The position numbers were made by a program, and so were the translations under genes. The notes beneath the pieces were generated by a model. The model was not told the DNA's origin and ran no database searches. It saw nothing but the letters and a program-made list of their open reading frames with translations. From assembly GCF_021442385.1 (NCBI RefSeq), contig NZ_MUZA01000016.1:1-64000 (forward strand): a stretch of 64,000 bases of DNA, in the 5' to 3' direction. The DNA is from Micromonospora sp. MH99 (GTDB lineage: Bacteria > Actinomycetota > Actinomycetes > Mycobacteriales > Micromonosporaceae). Below, in pieces: positions 59,418 to 64,000 of this stretch (position 1 is its first letter; each line of letters starts with the position of its first letter).

Positions 59418-60020
59418 ATGCCGGCAATGACACGTCCGACGGACATGAGACCCGCCTCGACGACCGTCACGATCGCGCTCCTGGCCGCCCTTTTGGCCGG
59501 CTGCACCGGCACCGACCGGGCCGGCAGCGCCGCGGACCGACCATCGGCCACCGACACCCCGCCGCCAGTGACCGCGACACCGACAACGCCGGACGGCACC
59601 CCGCCGACCGGCACCGTGCCGACCGGGCCCGTGCCGACCGGGCCCGTGCCGCCTGGACCGGGGGCCACCGATGCGGCGGCCGAGCGGGTGACGCTGTTCC
59701 GCTCGGGCGGTTTCGCCGGACGCGGCGACAACGTGACAGTCGAGTCGGACGGCCGGTGGACGGTGGTGGACCGGGCCGGCAGCCGTCGTACCGGAAAACT
59801 CGACGCCGCCGACCTCGGCCGGCTACGCGGCCTGGCGGCCGACCCCCGACTGACCACCGAGGCCCGCCGCACGGCCACCGCGTCGAGCTGCGCGGACGCG
59901 TTCACCTACCGCCTGACCGTCGGCGCCGTCGAGACCGGGTACGTCGACTGCCCCGCCGATCCCGCGCCGCCGCCGGCGACCCGTGCGCTCGTCGAGCTGC
60001 TGCTGCGGGTCACCGGCTGA
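59418..60020 (+). CDS. Lipoprotein with Pro/Thr-rich linker
   Basis: 200 residues. A lipobox LLAGC after an alanine-rich signal (TIALLAALLAGC, Cys about residue 32), then a Pro/Thr linker with a GTVPTGPVPTGP repeat, then a compact domain (VTLFRSGGFAGRGDNVTVESDGRW) and two Cys residues. The domain is not recognised. The start at 59418 has aaggga upstream; ATG 59427 or 59445 are alternatives. It is divergent from the protease, about 140 bases away. Confidence 0.78.
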   Translation: MPAMTRPTDMRPASTTVTIALLAALLAGCTGTDRAGSAADRPSATDTPPPVTATPTTPDGTPPTGTVPTGPVPTGPVPPGPGATDAAAERVTLFRSGGFAGRGDNVTVESDGRWTVVDRAGSRRTGKLDAADLGRLRGLAADPRLTTEARRTATASSCADAFTYRLTVGAVETGYVDCPADPAPPPATRALVELLLRVTG

Positions 60021-60028
60021 CTGGCGGC

Positions 60029-60679
60029 TCAGACCAGGTAGTCCGGGGGAAGACCGGTGCCGCGCAGCTCCGCCGGCAGGTGCGCCACGTCGTTGACGGC
60101 GATCAGGTTCGGCGGCCCCGCCACGCCGTACCGGATGACCGTCAACCCCGCGTTGTGGTGGTTCAAACCCAGCCACCGCCGCGCCGGCGCGTCGAGGGCA
60201 TGCCGGACCAGCCAGGCGATCAGGAAGGTGTGCGTCACCACCAGTTCACGAACCGGCTCGCCGCCGGCCGCACCCTCGTCGGCAACCGCCGGGCCGGTGA
60301 AGCGCCGCACCGCCGCCGCCGTCACCCGCGGCCCGTCGGTCCGCTCGGCCGTCGAGAACCCGGCCAGGAAATTGGCGTACGCCGACGGCAGCCCGGCCGG
60401 GTCCGTGTCGTGCGGGAGGTGGTCGCCGGCCAGCTCCGTGGCGTACACCGGAACGCCTGGCAGTGCCGCGGCGACCACCTCGGCGGTCTGCGCGGCCCTG
60501 CGCAACGGCCCGTGGTGTACGGCAGCGAACGGTCGGCCCCGCAGCCGCTCACCGAGCAGCGTGGCCTGCCGCCGGCCGCGCTCGGACAGGCCGGAATCCG
60601 GCTCGGTCGAGTCCGTGTCGGCATGCCCGGTGAGGTCCTGTTCGGCGTGCCGGGCCAGGTACAGCAACCGCGTTCGCAT
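60029..60679 (-). CDS. Histidine phosphatase superfamily protein (phosphoglycerate-mutase-like)
   Basis: 216 residues. The signature LYLARHAEQDL supplies the catalytic His (RHA in place of RHG), with LSERGRRQATLLGERL, HHGPLRRAAQTAEVV and LVVTHTFLIAWLV (second His). It dephosphorylates a small substrate that cannot be named. ATG 60679 is used, GTG 60688 is an alternative. It is convergent with the lipoprotein by nine bases. Confidence 0.9.
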   Translation of the reverse strand: MRTRLLYLARHAEQDLTGHADTDSTEPDSGLSERGRRQATLLGERLRGRPFAAVHHGPLRRAAQTAEVVAAALPGVPVYATELAGDHLPHDTDPAGLPSAYANFLAGFSTAERTDGPRVTAAAVRRFTGPAVADEGAAGGEPVRELVVTHTFLIAWLVRHALDAPARRWLGLNHHNAGLTVIRYGVAGPPNLIAVNDVAHLPAELRGTGLPPDYLV

Positions 60680-60700
60680 GCCGTACACCCAAACACACCC

Positions 60701-60727
60701 GAGGGCGCGGGACTGGCCCGCGCCCTC
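60701..60727 (-). terminator. Terminator after the VOC gene
   Basis: An 11-bp perfect stem (GAGGGCGCGGG and its complement) around a 5-base loop, 19 bases beyond the VOC stop. Confidence 0.85.
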
Positions 60728-60745
60728 CGGTTTTGGATCTTGACG

Positions 60746-61165
60746 TTACGCCCGGGGGAACATCTGGCCGATGCGGATCTTGTTGCCGAACGGGTCCCGG
60801 ATGCCGAAGTCGATCCCGTACGGGCGTTCGGTCGGCTCGTCGGTGATCTCGACGCCCTTCGCCACGAGATCCTCGTGCGTCTTGCGGGCGTCGTCGGTGG
60901 TCATGAAGAGGTACCCACCCAGGGCGCCCTTGGTGAGCAGCTCCCGCACCTGCTCGGCAGTCGCCGGGTCGAGCGCCGGCGGGCCCGGCTTCTCCAGCAG
61001 GATCTCGCGCTCCGGGTCACCGGGCAGGTTCACCGTCAACCAGCGCATGAAGCCGAGATCCTGATCGGTGTTGACCTCCATACCGAGCTTGTTGACATAA
61101 AAGTCCAGCGCCGCGTCCTGGTCGAGGACGTAGATCTGGGAGCGGCTGATCGCGTTCATCGTCAT
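60746..61165 (-). CDS. VOC-family (glyoxalase-like) protein
   Basis: 139 residues of the vicinal oxygen chelate fold: SQIYVLDQDAALDFYVNKLG, WLTVNLPGDPEREILLEKPG, a central helix and FGIRDPFGNKIRIGQ. One metal-ligand pattern (Gln in SQI, Glu in ILLEKPG and YGIDFG region) is plausible, but the substrate is unknown. A TACGGT box lies six bases before the ATG (leaderless). It is 34 bases downstream of the AraC-type gene. Confidence 0.92.
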   Translation of the reverse strand: MTMNAISRSQIYVLDQDAALDFYVNKLGMEVNTDQDLGFMRWLTVNLPGDPEREILLEKPGPPALDPATAEQVRELLTKGALGGYLFMTTDDARKTHEDLVAKGVEITDEPTERPYGIDFGIRDPFGNKIRIGQMFPRA

Positions 61166-61199
61166 GCCACGACCGTAGAGGGTGGCCCTGACCTGCTGC

Positions 61200-61601
61200 T
61201 TATCCAAAACTGCTGGGACGCGTCCACGCCTTGGTGAAGCAGGACGGCACGTTGCCCGCCGCCGCGCGGCGACGCCGGAAATCCGTGGGGGACTCCCCCA
61301 CGATCTGCCGGAACGTCCGACTGAACGTGCCCAGGCTGCCGAAGCCGACGGCGTAGCAGATGTCCGTGACGTCCCGGTCCGTCTCCACCAGCAGCGTCAT
61401 GGCCCGCTCCACCCGGCGGCGTTGCAGGTAGCGGTGTGGCGTCTCGCCGAACGTGGCCCGGAACGTCCGGATGAAATGCGCCTCGGAGACGTGCGCGATC
61501 CGGGCCAACGCGGGGATGTCCAGCGGCTCGGCGTACGACCGGTCCATCGCGTCGCGCGCCCGCAGCATCGCCCGGTTGGACTCCTCCACGGCCCGGCTCA
61601 C
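61200..61601 (-). CDS. AraC-family regulator consisting only of the DNA-binding domain
   Basis: 133 residues, the whole of which is one AraC DNA-binding module: two helix-turn-helix motifs (DIPALARIAHVSEAHFIRTF and VTDICYAVGFGSLGTFSRTF). There is no N-terminal ligand domain. The GTG at 61601 overlaps the upstream gene stop as GTGA, so the sensor is plausibly the co-expressed membrane protein. Confidence 0.93.
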   Translation of the reverse strand: MSRAVEESNRAMLRARDAMDRSYAEPLDIPALARIAHVSEAHFIRTFRATFGETPHRYLQRRRVERAMTLLVETDRDVTDICYAVGFGSLGTFSRTFRQIVGESPTDFRRRRAAAGNVPSCFTKAWTRPSSFG

Positions 61602-62656
61602 CGCAGGCCGCCCGGCGGAAGGACCGACGTCTGCGCCACGTCCTGGTCGCGCAGCTTGGCGTAGACGACCTCGGACGTGAACCCGCCGATGAACCCGATG
61701 GCCAGGACGAAGAAGACCAACTGCCGCGCCGCGTCACCGTCGAGCAGGCCCGGGTTCGTGGCGATCTGCGCCGCGACGAACAGCAGGAAGGCGATGACAC
61801 CGGCGGCCGAGCCCAACGCCGCCGCCCGCAGCCAGTTGCCACTGCCGTCGTACGCGTTGCGCACGATCGCACCCCACACCGAGGCGAACAGCGGGGCGGC
61901 CACGAGGACCGCGACGTTCTGCCAGCCGCCGGCCGGAGCGGCGTACGCCAGCGGGATCGTGGCGAGGGCGAGCAGCAGGAGGACCAGCGCGGTGACCAGG
62001 CCCGCCACCGTACGCCGCCCGGCAGCCCGCTCGGCCTCGCCGGAGGCGCGTTCCTGCTCGGCGCGGCGCTGCACCTGGGCGCAGAGCGCGGTGACGATCG
62101 GCTCGGCGGCGCCCGGCTGCCACGGCCGGGCGAGCACTGCCACCTCCTCCTCGGTGGCGACGCCGCGCTCGCCGCTGAGGCGCTGCCAGACCTTCTCCGC
62201 GCCTCCACCGAACGCGGCGACCGCCGCCACCGGGATGCGCCGGGACAGACCGATGAGCCCGGCGATGAACGTGGAGCGTTCGCCGCCCACCAGCAGCAAC
62301 GCGTCGGCAGTCAGCAGCGACCGGTAGAAGCTGACCTCCCAGTCGTCGGTCGACTCGGGCACGACCGTGAACAGCTCCGGGTGCCGCTCGGCCTCCGCGA
62401 AGCCCACGTCCTGCTGGTAGCGGCCACGGACCAGGATCGACCCGGGCAGCGCCCGGCCGGAGCTGATGTAGCCGCGCACCACGTCCCGTTCCAGGTATTC
62501 GGCATCGCCGGAGTACACGACGATGCGACAGCCCTGGTTGGCGAGTGCCGCACCCAGTTCGGCCGCCGCCGCAGGCGCACGCTCCGGGTCGCGTACGGCG
62601 GGCGAGTAGGAGCGACCTGCCTGGGCACTACCGGCGATCGCGACGACCGGGCTCAT
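61598..62656 (-). CDS. SLOG-like (TIR/DprA/LOG superfamily) domain membrane protein
   Basis: 352 residues. The N-terminal 170 residues have the SLOG/LOG nucleotide-binding pattern: VVAIAGSAQAGRSYSP, LANQGCRIVVYSGDA, ADALLLVGGERSTFIAG. An amphipathic linker leads to two to four transmembrane helices at the C-terminus (VAGLVTALVLLLLALATIP, VAVLVAAPLFASVWG, FVLAIGFIGGFTSEV). SLOG-plus-membrane proteins elsewhere act as nucleotide-sensing effectors in conflict systems. The start at 62656 has gaggag upstream. It is directly coupled to the minimal AraC gene. Confidence 0.85.
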   Translation of the reverse strand: MSPVVAIAGSAQAGRSYSPAVRDPERAPAAAAELGAALANQGCRIVVYSGDAEYLERDVVRGYISSGRALPGSILVRGRYQQDVGFAEAERHPELFTVVPESTDDWEVSFYRSLLTADALLLVGGERSTFIAGLIGLSRRIPVAAVAAFGGGAEKVWQRLSGERGVATEEEVAVLARPWQPGAAEPIVTALCAQVQRRAEQERASGEAERAAGRRTVAGLVTALVLLLLALATIPLAYAAPAGGWQNVAVLVAAPLFASVWGAIVRNAYDGSGNWLRAAALGSAAGVIAFLLFVAAQIATNPGLLDGDAARQLVFFVLAIGFIGGFTSEVVYAKLRDQDVAQTSVLPPGGLR

Positions 62657-62767
62657 GCGACTCCTCGACGGTCGGTGATACCCGAACTATAGGAGCGGCA
62701 GACCATCGATGCCCCTGCCGACGGCACCGCCGGTGACCGTGACGAGCATCTGGCACGATCAACCCGC

Positions 62768-63037
62768 GTGGACCTGAGCGACCTGCAACTGAACCTGAGA
62801 CAGCTGCTCAACCAGTGGGACCCGATAGGCGTCGCAGAGACCGCTCCGGACGAGTACGACTGCATGCTCGGCCCGTTGCTGGCGAGGTTGAGAGGCGGCG
62901 CGGGCCGGTCCGAGATCAGCGAGTTCCTGTGGCACGAGCTTGAAAACCATTTCGGGCTTGATCCCACCCGTCACGAGGTCGGCTCCGCCGCGGATCGACT
63001 CGTCGTCTGGTGGGCCACCGCCAGACCGGCTCCCTAG
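62768..63037 (+). CDS. Small hypothetical protein
   Basis: 89 residues. Mainly helical, with LRQLLNQWDPIGV at the start, YDCMLGPLLARLRGG in the middle and LWHELENHFGLDP. The pattern resembles DUF1871-like or immunity-type small proteins, but no family is certain. It starts GTG at 62768, 111 bases from the divergent SLOG gene, and overlaps the zinc-ribbon gene stop by 4 bases. Confidence 0.65.
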   Translation: MDLSDLQLNLRQLLNQWDPIGVAETAPDEYDCMLGPLLARLRGGAGRSEISEFLWHELENHFGLDPTRHEVGSAADRLVVWWATARPAP

Positions 63038-63483
63038 CGACAGCCCCTTGCGGTGTCCCAGTCAACCGACGCGCGAAGCCGACTTATGGCCCTGAGCACC
63101 TCGTCCCGATTGCTGGCAGCCTTGAGCCAGTTCGGCAGCCGCGCCACCAGCGTCATGCCACCCGGCTGCGGGCCCCGCTCGCGCAGTCGTGCACCGACGT
63201 ATTCCTGCAAGAGGTCGAGGTGAGTACGGTTGAACGCCCAGAGCGTCTTCCCGCCGCGGCACTGGACCGTCAGCCACAACGGCAAGCCGAAAAACGGATC
63301 TACCGGACCGCCCCAACACGACTCCCGAGATCCCTGTGGCGACCAGGACGCCGAGTACGCGCACCTCGTGCACGAGAGCCGACGGGGCCACGAGGGCACC
63401 CGCTTGTCGGCCGTTGGCCGTGCAGCGTTGATCGCCCGATGCCCGCAACGCGGACAGACGACGTAAATGTCCTCGGCCGCCAT
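63034..63483 (-). CDS. Zinc-ribbon hypothetical protein
   Basis: 149 residues. Two CxxC knuckles (CPRCG about residues 10-14, and CTRC about 37-40) form a zinc ribbon. The rest contains FFGLPLWLTVQCRGGKTLW and a helical C-terminus (NRDEVLRAISRLRASVDWD). No family recognised. ATG 63483 (MAAEDIYVVCPRCG) is used; a GTG at 63501 is an alternative. Its stop overlaps the convergent small gene. Confidence 0.7.
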   Translation of the reverse strand: MAAEDIYVVCPRCGHRAINAARPTADKRVPSWPRRLSCTRCAYSASWSPQGSRESCWGGPVDPFFGLPLWLTVQCRGGKTLWAFNRTHLDLLQEYVGARLRERGPQPGGMTLVARLPNWLKAASNRDEVLRAISRLRASVDWDTARGCR

Positions 63484-63712
63484 CTCGTACAGGCTGACCA
63501 CAAGGGATCGCGGAAGCGATCCTGCCCCGCACCCTGCCGCTCGTCCACGACACAAACCATGCCGCACGTTGTCCAGCCGGGCGCGACACCCACGTCCCGG
63601 GCTGATCTGCCACGACGGTTCTGAGACCCGACATCGCCGGCAGCCCGGGAGGCTCCAATGAGCCCCGTGCCGCAAGCCGGTCGACTGACCACCGGGAAGG
63701 CGCTGGTGGAAA

Positions 63713-63789
63713 TGGAGCCCCCGGCCGGGATCGAACCGGCGACATCTCGCTTACAAGGCGAGTGCTCTGGCCAGCTGAGCTACAGGGGC
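63713..63789 (-). tRNA. tRNA-Thr (anticodon UGU)
   Basis: Read on the minus strand from 63789: acceptor GCCCCTG pairs with CGGGGGC (one G-U), D-arm TAGCTCAGCTGGCCAGAGCA, anticodon loop CTTGTAA between CTCGC and GCGAG, T-arm GCCGGTTCGATCCCGGC, discriminator T and encoded CCA at 63715-63713. Anticodon TGT reads ACA. Confidence 0.97.
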
Positions 63790-64000
63790 GCGTGCGTCGA
63801 GGTCAGCATAGCGACTGACGTCCGGATATCCCGCTCGCGAGGGCTCCCGAGCACGGGAAACGTCAACAACCCGACGCCCCACCGCCTTGAGGAGACGTCG
63901 ATTGATACCTGCCCGTGCCCGAGTGCCCGGAATGCGTGGGCAATGGATCACTTCCGAGGGCCCCTCACCTTGGCAGCGCGGTGAAAGCCGTTTACGGTGC
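63790..64000. other. Right edge, nothing recognised
   Basis: 211 bases to the window edge with only short high-GC frames on both strands. It should hold the tRNA promoter. No inverted repeat or gene was supported. Confidence 0.5.

Noticed and set aside
63713..63789. Reading this tRNA as tRNA-Val (anticodon TAC) on the plus strand
   Set aside because: The T-loop, D-loop and CCA order fit only the minus strand, giving anticodon TGT (threonine).
63658..63984. 108-residue plus-strand frame over the tRNA
   Set aside because: It covers the tRNA gene, so it is not coding.

Overview
The window is a contiguous piece of a very high-GC actinobacterial chromosome. Codon third positions are almost all G/C, there are many GTG starts, and stop/start overlaps of the ATGA or GTGA type are common. 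A stand-alone HrcA-controlled GroEL2, a Streptomyces-type conservon, an actinobacterial gas-vesicle operon, DUF3263, DUF4032 and MSMEG_6728-type proteins point to Micromonosporaceae (Micromonospora or a close relative). The genus is an inference. No rRNA, IS transposase, integrase or CRISPR array was seen. One tRNA-Thr lies near the right edge.

Layout. 1-3 kb: a subtilase cut by the left edge, a two-domain acetyltransferase and a small acidic protein. 3-6.6 kb: groEL2 with two CIRCE boxes, a Pro/Gly-rich membrane protein and a cold-shock protein. 6.9-14.1 kb: acetyltransferases, the aldehyde dehydrogenase PaaN, threonine synthase under a SAM-I riboswitch, an EamA transporter divergent from an ArsR repressor, and a DoxX protein. 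14.4-18.8 kb: a lipoprotein, then an ABC permease coupled to an unusual hydrolase-ABC ATPase fusion. 19.1-24.7 kb: a conservon (membrane protein, sensor kinase, roadblock, DUF742, GTPase), followed by a small protein, a Cdc48-like AAA ATPase and a secreted beta-propeller protein.

28.5-33.8 kb: a tightly overlapping gas-vesicle operon on the minus strand, order Q-like/SRPBCC-A-F-G-O-J-L-S-K. It has a SigB/SigF-like promoter and an apparent frameshift in its first gene. 33.9-37.6 kb: an acetyltransferase, a PP2C-like protein and a stress-type set of small membrane proteins. 38.1-40.2 kb: an ABC-2 exporter with twin operators. 40.3-44.4 kb: a DeoR regulator divergent from an amino-sugar operon (SIS deaminase/isomerase, ROK kinase, NagA). 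44.7-54 kb: a DUF4032 kinase-like protein, a PAP2 phosphatase, an amino-acid permease whose 3' end overlaps a TrkA-type channel protein, a carotenoid-desaturase-like oxidoreductase, an HNH nuclease. 54-62.7 kb: a Ser/Thr kinase, an enoyl-CoA hydratase, a secreted M4 metalloprotease, a lipoprotein, a histidine phosphatase, a VOC protein, and a two-gene unit joining a SLOG-like membrane protein to a minimal AraC regulator. The right end holds two uncharacterised small genes and tRNA-Thr.

The most striking non-coding content is a set of perfect palindromes and dispersed repeats: a 73-bp near-perfect palindrome at 55.8 kb, a 26-bp hairpin element present three times (14.3 and 44.5 kb), a 25-bp-arm inverted repeat at 7.6 kb, a 34-bp palindrome at 10.4 kb, a nested 14-bp inverted repeat at 56.8 kb and a 59-bp tandem duplication at 42.2 kb. 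At least eight genes carry a TANNNT box 6-8 bases before the start codon, suggesting leaderless transcripts.
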